Below, in pieces: positions 12,228 to 29,900 of a DNA stretch of 64,000 nt (positions are counted from its first letter, which is position 1; every line of letters begins with the position of its first letter). Below the pieces are notes generated by a model. It saw nothing but the letters and a program-made list of their open reading frames with translations. It did not search any database and was not told the origin of the DNA. Source of the DNA: Anaeramoeba flamelloides (taxonomy: Eukaryota; Metamonada; Anaeramoebidae). The translations under genes and the position numbers were made by a program. Location of the stretch: contig JANTQA010000032.1 in the NCBI GenBank assembly GCA_027625915.1, forward strand, positions 6,014,001 to 6,078,000, read 5' to 3'.

Positions 12228-14766
12228 TATTATTTCTAAACAATCAGATGTTGGTTGATTCTTAAAAAAAAAAAACAATGAATTTTTCATTTTTGGCTGG
12301 GGCCTTTTGAGTGAAATCGAGTTTAGTTTACTTCAAACTTGACAGTATACTTTAAAATAATTTCAATATAACTAGTCAAAATAAAAAATTTATTTTAAAT
12401 TTGTATTGTTTAGTTCGAAAATTGATTAAAACAGCGAAATTATGGTATTTTTTTTTTTAGAAAAAAAAAATTCAACTTTCAGAATCATAGAAAAAAATAG
12501 TTTGATTGTATTGGTGGGTACTTTTAATTTTTCATGATACCACTGATTTTTTTTTTTAGAAAAAAAAAAAGAGAAAATTTATGAATTTTCTTTTCTCAAA
12601 TCCACAATCACGGTTTTTAATATACCTAAATTATTTTTTTGAAGATCTAGTTTTTAACATTTTTTTAATTTATGATTTTGGAGCATGGGGATGAAATTTT
12701 GATAAATTCCAATTTTGTTTTTTTTTTTTACTTTTTCAATTGTTTATTTGAATAAAAAAGAAATAAATTCTCAAAAGTATTTTTTATTTTATTTTTTTTT
12801 TTCTCTGTAATTTTATTGAAGATATTAGCAAAATTAAAAATTTTAAATTTTTAAAATTTATGAAGCATTCGAACTTAAGAGTAACGTTGTAATTTTAAAG
12901 TAAGAACAACACACTCGATTCTTGATGTATGTTCAGTTTAGCCTACTCTTTTAAAGTAATTTGTTCATTAAATGATTTCATTCAAAGCCTCAAAAATCCT
13001 AAAAATTACCATACGTTGACTTTTCTTTAATTGGAATTCATATTTTTTTTTTCTATTGTATAAAGTATTGTGTTGAGATCTATACAAAGTATAAAATATG
13101 AATACTCATTTTTTTTTTGAAAATTGGTAGAAAAAGAAGAGATCAGAAAAAAAATTGTTTATTTCTAAAATAGATATTGGAAAATATAATCGAATAGTAA
13201 AATAAACAACTTTAATTACTAGTTTATAATTTAAAAGCAATTTTATAAAGAATAAAAAATTATTTAACAAGATCAAGAAATTAATATCTCAAAATTGAAG
13301 GTGCTTTTGAAATACATCCCTAAGTAATAAAGGTGGTATTTACATGCTGATATTCTAATCGGTTTCTAACTCCACAAAGTGCTTATGCCTGGATTATTGA
13401 TTATCATATTCTACATTTTTTTTTTTTGATTACTACTGTCATTTGAATAATAAATGGGAATAAATTTTCACTTTGTTTTCTTTTTTTTTTTTTTTGTTTT
13501 CACATAAATCTGAACAAGAAATATATTATAGTTTGTGAACACTATTTATTTGCTTGGTTCTTTTTTTTATTGGCTTAGCCTTTTGATATTCGATATACTG
13601 TTATTTTTCAATTAATAAATGAAATTTTTTCATTCAATTCCCAAAATATTTTACTTATTATTAGTTGAAAACCCCAAAGAAATTCACAAAGCCAAAAAGA
13701 AATGATATTTTTGGAAATGTATTTAGATTTCCTTATTGAACTTTTGAGATAAATTTTTAATTAGTATATTTTGATTTTAACAGTATTTGACCAACTAAGA
13801 ATCCAAAATAAAAGCCAGACTCCAGAATTGAAAAAAAGATAATAAGCCAAAATTTTAATATACTAAATTACAAATGCCAGTATCAAAGATCTTTAAAATT
13901 TGTGTGAAAAACAAAATACAAATTTAATTAATTTAATTCAATGGAATAGAATATTTCGTGTTTCGGTTTCTATGGTTTTGAGTTATTTTTTACAGTTTTT
14001 GGAATTTCTGGGTAACCAAAAAAAAAAAAAAAAATCACAAGAATTTCCTCTGTAATGCTGGTCTTTGTAGTTGAAAAATGAAATATTTCAACGTATTCTT
14101 CTTTTGTTTTTATTTTACTAACAAATCCCAAAGAAATAAAAAGAAACTAAATCACCTTTTTTTATCATTTAGGTGTGAAATTTTATTGTTTGTTCTGACA
14201 AAATTGGGATTCTAAATGAAAAAAAAATCAAGAATTGAAAAATTAAAACGAGATACAAAATTTTAAATCATTTAAGGTTTATCTAAAATGAAGCTACCAT
14301 GGGGACCTTACGGATTAAAATATCAGTGAATTAATTAGACTCTTTATAGTTTTAAATCAAGAAGATCTATAAAATTTCAAAAATTTAGGAAAAAGAAATT
14401 TTTGCAAGATCAGACAGTTAATTGGAAGGTAGTCGTAAAAACCTATAACGCAAATAAGTTTCTTCTAAGTCCCTTTATTCACAGGTTTTTATTGGAAACT
14501 AGACAATACTTCAATTAGAAGAAACATGGTTGGGTTGTGGGTTTTCTTACAATCTTTAAATTAAGTATCTGATCTGGCAAAATTAATATTCATAAATTTA
14601 TGAAATTTTTTAGTTCTACTGGATCTTCAGAAATAAAGAGTTTAATTTACGATTTTTTAATTCATAAGCCCCCACATGGTGGATTTATTTTAGTTAGTCC
14701 TTAAATTTTAAAAGTATTGATCGAAAATAAAAAAAAATTAAAAAAAAAAGGCAATTTTTCGTTCTA

Positions 14767-19974
<5,208 letters not shown>

Positions 19975-20348
19975 ATGTTTTTGCCCCATATTGAACAAGT
20001 AACACCTTTAAATTTGAATAAAGAATCGAATGTTTTAACACCATACCCTGCAAATGTTAAAAAAGAGATCTCGAACTTTATCTTAAATGTTTTGCTAGAT
20101 CCAGAATGCCCAAGTGATTTGGTAAACTCGACGTTTGGGATCAAATGGACAATGGAGTGCACTGGCCAAGCCTTTACACTTCCAATTGAGTCACACCAAA
20201 TTATAAGTTGTGGAATTAGATTATATGAAAATTGGATTAATGGGAAGATTCTTCCTGTTAAATTTGATCAGGATAGGGAATTATTTTTAAAAGTAAATAT
20301 CTCTTTTTCACTTTTTTTAGTGAATAAAAAGAAAGAAAAATTACAAAA

Positions 20349-20384
<36 letters not shown>

Positions 20385-23300
20385 TTTGTCTTTTTTTTTT
20401 CTTCTTTCATTTTTAAAATAAAAAAAAAACCCTACAACCGAACTCAATTTTGAAACCTCTCAACAAACAAAACAAAAAAACAAACACCAACAATCAAAAA
20501 AACCAACAAAAAAAAAACAAAACAAAAAAAAAACAAAACAAAAAAAAACAAACACCCACAACTTTTTGTCCTTTTGTACCCAAAATAAACTTAGGAAATG
20601 TTCGGACATTTTTCGCTCTTATTCGAGCCAAGACCAGGGATTAATAAGAGTCTTCAACAGAAGCATGTGAATCTTTGCTTAGAAGTGGTCAACATTTTTG
20701 AAGAGCTTTCCACAAAGGAATTAGGCTTTATGGAAGAAGGTACATGGTTATATTTGGTTGACATTGTCTTAGGGATATGCGATCGTATTCTTTTCGGTGA
20801 AGGTTCGCAAGGCGAAAATCTTTTAACAGAAGAGCTCACCCCACATTTGCTCAAAGTACTTTTCATTTTCATTTTTTTTTTTTTTTTTTTTTTTTTTCCT
20901 TTAAAACTGTTTATTTTCATTTCTTCCTCTTTTTCGCTGACTTGTGAACTTTTAATGTTTTTATTATTTTTTTTTTTTTCAAAAAACTCTGATACTGAAT
21001 TGTTCCCAAAACATAAATAATGAAAAAACCAATTCACAAACTATGCTTTTATAGGTACTTTTTGACTTATGGTTTCAATCTAAACCAAAGCCACTTGAGC
21101 ATTGGAAAAGATTTAAACGCTTATTTAAAGGCTGGAGACATCGTTTCCAAACCATTGTTCAATGGTCCACAGCCACATTTGCTTTGACTAACAGTATCGT
21201 GAATCTTCTTTATGGACCAAATGAAGGTTCTGATGATGTTATTCTTTTATTGTAAGAATTTATTTTATTTTATTTTATTTTTTTTTAATCCAAATATTTA
21301 TAACATTATTATTCTTATTGATCAAAAGATGTATGTATAAACCCAAGCCCCTGATAAAAATTAAAAGAGAGCTATGGATTACCATTTGTTTGTCTTTCCT
21401 CAAAGATTGCAATTTTATAAATAAATTTGAAAAAAAAAAAACACTTTAATAATTACACTTCTTTCCCTTAAAGCCTGTTTACAAAGTTAACTCTTTTTTC
21501 AAACGTTTTGTGAAAATTGATTTTTAAATGAGAAAATTTGTTTCTTAATAATTGTTTTTATAGCGACTAAGATTAAAAATACTTTTTGTATCGATAGTTA
21601 TTATTTGAATTAATATTCTTTGTTACTTGAAAAATATCTTTCTCATTAAAATAATATACAGATCAAAAAAGGATGTGACAAAATTTTGAAATGAAAAATA
21701 TCATTTGAATTTTTCTTAACCGCACTTTCATTTTGATTGTTCACAAAACAAATAATTTACCACAAAAATTCACAAAAATAAAAAAAAAAAAAATAAAAAT
21801 TGATTTTTTTAACAATTGTCAATACAATAATTTTACCCTTTTTAAACTGTTGTTTCATTATTTGTGAAAAGTGTTTCAGAAAATATTACCAATTATTATT
21901 GAAAATCTTGTGAAAACGAGAGTAAAAAATAAAATTTTATATTAATTTAAACACTCTATTAAACTCGATACAGATGGCAGAGGAAATGTGTATAACAGAA
22001 ATTCACAAATTAATTATTTTTTGTGAAACCATGTGAAAAATTATTCCTGTTTTTGATATTAATTTTTAAAAAAGAGAGTATCTCAAAATATATGACATTG
22101 GTGATATGATACAAACAAAAATAAATATTCACTTTCAAGGTATGAATGTATTATATCATTAAAATAACAAAAAATTGATGATTGCTTTTTTTCTTTCAAA
22201 AAATTTCATTTTTCAATTGTTTTGTGACTTTTTTGTAAAAGGTTCACAAAATTTCGAAATGTTGTGTTGTGGTTTGAAAAAATTCAATTTTTGATTTTTT
22301 TTTTTGAAATACTGTAGCCTATTGAACCTACCAGTTGAATTGTATCGATTTATTTGAAATACTTGATAAAAATTCTGATAAATTCTTTTATCAAATTCTT
22401 TTTCTTTACTTTTTCATTTTTTGGAACTTGTGTTACTTTTTGAAAAACTTTTTGCTTTAAAAAGGATTAATATTTAGATTCAATTTAAAAGTTAATTATA
22501 AACTGGTTATTCGAAAAAGTCTACAATTATCAAATTTTTTCATTTTCTATGAAATTTCCCCAGCCTATGAAAATAATCTTAAAATTTGGAAATCTGAATT
22601 ATAAAAAATTATTATTATTGATATTATCAGAAAAAAGGATTCAATATATTTTTTATCCCTAGTGGATCATAAACACATTTTTGAGTCTTTAGAATAATTT
22701 AGAAAAAAAATTTAGGGATTAGTGAAGTTACGTCAAGTGCTGTAGAGTTTTGTAGAGTGCTGTAGAGTGCTGTAGAGTGCTGTAAAGTGTCGTAGAGTGC
22801 CTAGTTTTTTTTTAATTTTAGAAATACAAAGAAAATTTTTGAAATTTTCTTTTAATTTCTAAAAGTAAAAAAAAACCTAACTGCGGTTTTCCAGGATTCA
22901 AAAGAATAGAGAAAAATCATACGGATTTACTCTATTCTTTTAAATCCAGGAAAAGCTAACAGTAAATAAGAGGAATTAACAACCCCTCTCTTAATTAATT
23001 AATAAAAAAAAATTTCAAATACTTTTCCTTGTTGTGCTTGTGAAACGATTGTAAAACTTTCTAGTTTCTTTTATTAAAATGATTAAATTATGCTTCCGAA
23101 AATGAACATTGAAACATTTTTACATCAAAAAAGTGAAAATTAATAGTTAGTATTAAGTTACTTTAATTTCTATAAAAATACAGTAAGGAAAATGGTATGT
23201 ATTTTTTGGGGGTAAACATACATTCTTGATACAAAAACGTTTTAGCACTATTTAAAATTAATTCCTTTTTCTATATAATAATATTTTTTTTTTAATAATT

Positions 23301-23911
23301 TCTTTTATAAATAAAAATCAATTTCAAAACATTTTTTAATAACCGTTTCGATAAATAATTAGGCCACCAAGCGAAAAAAACAAATTTCTCCCAACTACAT
23401 TTCAATTTAACAAAGAAACTTTAATATTCTATTGGAAAAAAATTTTAGGTAATATTCATTTAATTTATTTTATTTTATTTACCAAAAATCTTTATATATA
23501 TATATATCAAATTCTTACAATACTCTAATTTTATTTTTTAAAAATTACAAATATATGAATATTTAACAATATATTTATTTACAATTTCAAATTGTTGTTT
23601 AAACACTAATCATACGAAAAAAAAAATAATTTTTTTTCCAATGAGCTCCAAAAATATAAAAAAATAATTTTTCTCAAAAACTCAAACATTTTTTAGTGAT
23701 TACTTTTCTTTGACTTTTTAATGAGAAAAATAATTTCATTTCATTTACCTTTTTAATAAAATAACGTTTTACAATTAGAATTCTGGACTAAACCCCAAAT
23801 ATAATATCTATTATGAATTCTATTAAAAGTGAACTCGATAAATTAAAATTTTATAAATAAAATTGAAAATTCTTTCTTTTCAATATGAAGACAAAAAAAC
23901 GAATACAATAG

Positions 23912-23942
<31 letters not shown>

Positions 23943-26900
23943 CATATTTAAAGAATATAAATAAAATTTTTGGTTTGCTTTATATTGCTTTAAATTTTAT
24001 TGATATTGTATTTATAATTATGCTATTGTTAAAAAATGAAAAACAATTTTTGATGTAGGTAAAAAAAAGTATTTCTTTTTATTTTTTTGTATGAAATAGT
24101 TTAAATATCCACAATTCATTTTCGAAAAAGGATATAACAAACATCATCGGTGAAAAACAATTTTCTACAAGTCTATATAATAAATGAAAAGCACCCTTAA
24201 TTTTTCTTGCAATAGGTTTAGAAGAAATAAAAAAAAAGTAGAAAGATCTTGAAAAAAATAAAAAGAAAAAAATATTTTTCTTTTGTTGAACAATGAAGAA
24301 GAAACGGAAATAAAAACAATACAAAAAAGGGTTTGTAATATAATCTAAATTGTTCTAATTAAAAAAGAAAGATTTTGAAATCCAAAAAAAAAAAAAAAGA
24401 CTTTATTGAGTAAGATTTAAAAAATGTGAATTAATATTATAATCGAAGACGTTTATGGGTTTAGTAATTTACCATGGATTTGCCCCATATTCAAAGAGTG
24501 ACTTTAAACCAAAAAGAGTATTGTGAAATTGCCCTTCTTTTGATTGACAAAATTCAAATAACAAAAAATAAATTGAAAGAATCTAATTGGCAAAAAATTT
24601 AATTAAAAAAAAAAAGTTTAAAAGTATTCTCAATTTTCAAACAATCTAACCAACAAAAAAAAAGTTTTTAAAGAATTCTCAATTCCAAAAAATCAAATTT
24701 AAAAAAAAAAATTATTTGTTTCTTTTTTTAAATTTCCAAATGGTTAAATTTCTTCATTTTTTAAAACAAATTGTTTTCTTTCAGTATACAATCAATTTAA
24801 TTCAATTTAATCTAATTTGTAGTTAGATTGTAACTCTCTATATTTGACAGACTAAGGATTTTGTAACATTTTTTAGAAAAAATCATAACTTATTTGAGAA
24901 TAGTAAAAAAATGAAAAAAAAAATCTTCGAGATCTCAAAAAAGCACCAAAAGATAGAAACTTCAAATCCAACACAGTTGTTTTCAAAATGATAATATTCT
25001 AACCATTCTAATAGGATATTGAGTTTTGCTCTTTTGGCGCTTTTTTCTAAAAATTTCCACTTTTTTGATTGTTGATTTTTGAAGATTGATCACACCTCAT
25101 CTGTTTGTTTGTTTTTGGATTGGTATTAAAAACTCATTAAAATTACAAAATTTTTTTTTAATGTGTTTCAGAAAATTATTTTTAACCGTAATGACTCGAC
25201 CCTTAAATTACCTCTTGATGTTCTTTTGCTTAAATTTTCTTTCAAAAATTTAATCGTAAAATCATAGATTTCATAATTATCAATGGAAAGGGTATAATTT
25301 AATTATTTTTAAAAAATATAAATTATTTTAAAATTTTTTCTCAATTTTTAATTATTAACTCTAAACAGACATAAATTGATCTTAAATAATTATTTTAAAA
25401 CTTTAAATTCTTAGAATTTGACTTATAGTTTTATAAAGTTGAAATTAATTAGAAACTTTTGTTTCTCATGGAAGAATTCAAAAATAATTTCAATTTCTCA
25501 GTTTCTCTTAAAGATTTTGAAAAAATGGGTCAAAACATTTATTTTTATGTTTGGAAACAAAATCCTTTTTTGAAAGTAAAATTACTTTCTTATTTGAAAT
25601 AAATTCAATTTTTCATTTTTTTTTGTATCGTTTCATAATTTGATAACTAAATACCAAAAAGGGAATTTTGGAAATACAATAAAATGAAATGAAAAAAATC
25701 AATTGAACCTTAGTAATTCAATCAGATAAAATTTACAAACGAATCTTTTGAGAATGTATAAAAAATATGAAATACTTAAAACAATTGATAAAAAAAAAAA
25801 AAATAAATAAAAATCAATTCCCTTGGATTTTGGATTAAATAAAGCCTTGATATAAAAAAATAAATATTTAATTTTGAGAAAAATATATATATATTTATAT
25901 TTGTTTCTTCTTAGTATATTTTTTTCGAAAAAAAAGAAATCAAAGATATAATATCAATAAATATTATATTATTAATGTTGGTTATAATCTTATTTAAGAA
26001 CTCAAAGATTAATAAAATTTTAATATATATTTTTGATGAGAAAATTAATAGTGGAATATACAAAATAATTTCATATCTATAAAATAATGACCATTTTCAT
26101 GAAAAGATGGTAGTTTATAAATCAGCCATATTTTCATATAAATCGACACAAATAATACACCCCATAATATAATAACAAAATAGTTATGAATACAAAATGG
26201 TCTCTTAAATAAAAACATCTTTTTCGCTTGAATTTTCTTTTCAATTTAAAAATTGAACTTTTTGTAAAAAAGCAAGTTCAAGAAAAAAATTTAGATTGTT
26301 AAGATTTCCTTTCAAAGAGTAAAGCAATCAAATTAAATGTATAAGTCTACAACTTTATAATACTTTTTTCAATTTATAAAAAAAAAGCCTTGCGACAAAT
26401 ACAATTTAATAAAAATACAAAAAAGCATGAGAACAAAAGACATTTTTATTTCAATTTTAAATGATTACTCATCACATTTAAGCCAACTTTTCATTAAAAT
26501 TTCATACTTGTATTTCCCAAATTCCTTTTTTATTCTTAATTGATCTGAAAACAAACCAAAAACAAAAGAGATACAGTTTATTACACCCCACCCCTTTTCA
26601 CTCAATGCTATTGTTTAATCTTTGAAAACAATCAATAATAACCAAATTAAATATTGATTAGATTTTCAAAAGAGTTATGGTGCTCTACGAATAAAATGAT
26701 TACTAAAACCTAAAACCAACGATTAAAAATTGAATAATTGTGATCGCAAATTATTTTTTTTGAGTTAACCTGATCTACAACTTCATTAGTGACTCAAACA
26801 ATTCTTATTTATGAAACGATCCTTTCAATAACAATACAACAAATAAACAAAAAACAGAACAACGAATAATAACATATAATTAATCTTGTGTTTTGGAACT

Positions 26901-29900
26901 GTATTCTTGTTTGCTTCATTTTACTTTTGCGAAACGATCTTGATTTTTTTTAAAAAAAAAACAATAATACAAAATACATTTTCTCAATGACTTTTATGAT
27001 CGAATTTTCCCTACTTGAATGATAATTATTGTCTAATCGGACCCATTTTATTCAATAAAACTTATAAAGTAGACACTTAAGTTTTCTATGAAAGAACTAA
27101 ATTTAAAATTGTGAAAAAAAAAAACAAAGTTTTTCATTTTTCTATAAAATTTTTCAATTTCCAATTTTAATTTTTGAATTTTGTACTTAAGATTTTTTCC
27201 CAAAATAAAGCCAATAGTTATCATAACCAGTTAAAAATGATCATTTTTAGGATGATATGGCGTATTTGAAAATCACAACTATCTCGTAAAAGATCTCAAT
27301 GGAAAATAAAATTTCTATTTATTGATTTTAAAATTTATTTGTAAAATTAAAAACACAAAATATTTTGTTGCTACACACATGCAAAAATGATTTCTGAATT
27401 TTTCATATTTTTTTGATAAAATTTTGATATTTTCATTAAACTGTGATACTTTTCTGGTATGTCACCAAGGGTCAAGAAACTTGACAGTATATTTGATGTT
27501 TTTAAAGACAAAATAAATTCAATTTAATAAACCATTGGGGATGTTTGGGTTTGTTTGAATAAGAAAAAAGTATTTTAGATTTTCTGTTGACGTTTCTACT
27601 CCAAATTATCTTCCTTTCTTTTTTAAATACAATAGAATGTTACTTAATACATTAAATATATCGACAAGTTTCTTGACCCTTGGTGACATACCAGAAAAGT
27701 ATCACAGTTTAATGAAAATATCAAAATTTTATCAAAAAAATATGAAAAATTCAGAAATCATTTTTACACATGTGTATTACAAACATGTTTTTTTTTTATT
27801 TTAAAATTCAAACAATTTAAAACAGCATTTTGAAAACAATTAAATAATAACTGACTGTTTTTTTGATTTTTAACAAGAAATGGAACAACAAATATATTAC
27901 TTGTACAATCTAATTATAAATTTTTTTTATCCTTTACTCTATATGCACTATTCAATTTTAAATAATTTTTTTTTTTTTTTTTACAATAAAAATTAGAGAA
28001 TTGAAAAAAAAAAATCAAATTATTCAATTTTATCTTCTTTTTCTTTATTTATTTGGATAACCCAATTCTTTAATTACTCCCTTTTTTCAATAAATAAATC
28101 AATAAAAATAAATAAAAAATCAAATTATTCATCAAAACAATTTCTTTTTCAAATTCATAAATATAAAAAAAAAAAAAAAAAAAAAAAACAAACCAAATAT
28201 AACAGATTTAATTGAAAATCCAAATGATATTACAAATCCAAAAATCTTTTTAGAATCCATGAATGGGATTAGGAATTTAGTCAACATTTTCCTTCAAGTA
28301 GGAAACCATAATGAATTTAAGGTTGATCCAAACTGTCCATACTTACCTGATTCGCCGGATGGCAACACAATTTTACATATCTTTGGATCATGGCTATTTC
28401 AATCTGTGCAGCGTAATAAAGAAGGCTTTGAAGAAGGAACTGAATGCGCATATGAAATATTATGTACGATTTTCACCACTCCCCAGATCAAGCCCTTTTT
28501 AGACATTTACAAGACAAATTTCTATCACTCAATTATTAGTGCATTATTACAATCTGAAAAATATGGGCAATATGTATGTGCAATTTTTTCGCACTCGCAA
28601 AAGATCTTTTCCAGTGAACTTGAGGGTGTCTATATTCTGTTACCAGTATACCTGAGGGTAATTAAAAGTATATTAGTGGAAGAAAAGTTACCGAATAACA
28701 TTTCCATTCAATTAAATTCCTTAAGAGAATCATGCCTATCGATAACTTCTTCGTTAATTTGCTTACCAGAATATTTGGATGATTTGGAAATCAAAAAGAA
28801 TTTTAGAGAATATAGCACAATCCAAAATTTTGAACTCGAAACCTTCAAAGACACAAAGGAATTACTCTTGGACATTATCGTCAAGGGCTTCCACAATGAG
28901 AAGGATCCAAGAAATGCAACACAAATACTATGGATGATGTCAAAGTATTTACATCAATATATTGAAATATATCCACAATTAATTGACAAAATTATAAGGA
29001 CTATTGAACAATTTCTGTGCCAACCTACCCAAACACAGAATTCGTGGCCAGACTTTGTTTACATCACTGCAATTCATACATTGGAATCATTCAGAAATAA
29101 ATTGCCATCCATTTTTAAAAACAATTTTGTCATCATCCCTAGATTGATTACCAAAGTTTCCATTCAAATCAGAAAAATCATTGAAAATCCACCAAAATCA
29201 AGATCCAATGTCAAAAATGATTCCATTATTTGTAAATTGTATAATCTCATTCTATATTATATTAGCTCCGTGGAATGGATTTTCCAATCGTTACCAACGC
29301 TGGAAGAAATTTTTAGATCTATTGAATATGCGCTTATCAAAAGAGAAGAAAAAAGCCAAAAAAGCAAAAAAAAATCGCAGGCCATTCTCATCGAGGCATC
29401 GGAAATTGTCAGGAATACTGCAATGAATTTGTTTTATTATTTAATCAAAAAATTAAACCATTTCCCGTTGATCACCGGGCCATCAAACATTTCAACATTG
29501 GTAGACGAAAAGCAACTTAAAGAACTTTTAGTTAATAAAGGCAACGAGGGATATTCAGTGGAAAAGGAGGAAGAATTTAATAAAAGAATTACCAACTTTG
29601 TCTATAATAAAACAAGAATCATCACAATTTTGGAAGAATCCGAGGACATTTCAAGCAAATTAAATCAAGTCAAAGAAAAATATCGAGAGAAGGAAAACAT
29701 AAGTATCGAAGACCAAAATAAATACAAAAATTTGAAGGATTCCAAGGATAGCTCAATCCAGAATAGAAAAGAAAAATCCCTTTTATTGATCATTCGTGAA
29801 ATAACAGGCAGATACGCGTGGAGAGCCAAATATCGATCATTGCCTTTAAATCTCAAGGTCACGAAATCGAAGGATATCCACGAATATAAATGGTTTGGGG

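Larger units (their letters stand above)
6773..14247. other. Long non-coding region with transposon remnants
   Basis: About 7.5 kb between the metallophosphoesterase gene and the Rab gene. No protein gene is visible. It holds an AGGTATTTCC element (7721-8306), a hairpin-array fragment (about 11015-11420), a CAGTCAG foldback element (12029-12227), many poly-A/T runs and an (AT)n tract at 7691-7712. The third exon of the Rab gene may lie in its right part but I could not place it. Confidence 0.6.
23449..28205 (+). other. RalGAP beta intron 4 (4.8 kb)
   Basis: Starts GTAATATTC and ends ATATAACAG, phase 1. It is far longer than the other small introns of this window and has two insertions: a long TTAA element (24457-25202) and a young foldback element (27382-27766). 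The rest is AT-rich with an (AT)n tract at about 23910-23938. Confidence 0.8.

Noticed and set aside
13325-13465. Open plus-strand run with TPQSAYAWIIDYH
   Set aside because: About 40 codons, half poly-Phe, no splice or start context; considered for Rab exon 3 but it is on the wrong strand.
14040-14110. Minus-strand patch (STTKTSITEEILV) as the missing Rab2 third exon
   Set aside because: It lacks the expected helix pattern and a terminal Cys motif, and runs into a poly-T stretch.
24079-24324. 81-codon minus-strand frame in RalGAP beta intron 4
   Set aside because: Mostly F, I and K from poly-A/T; no motif, no neighbours.
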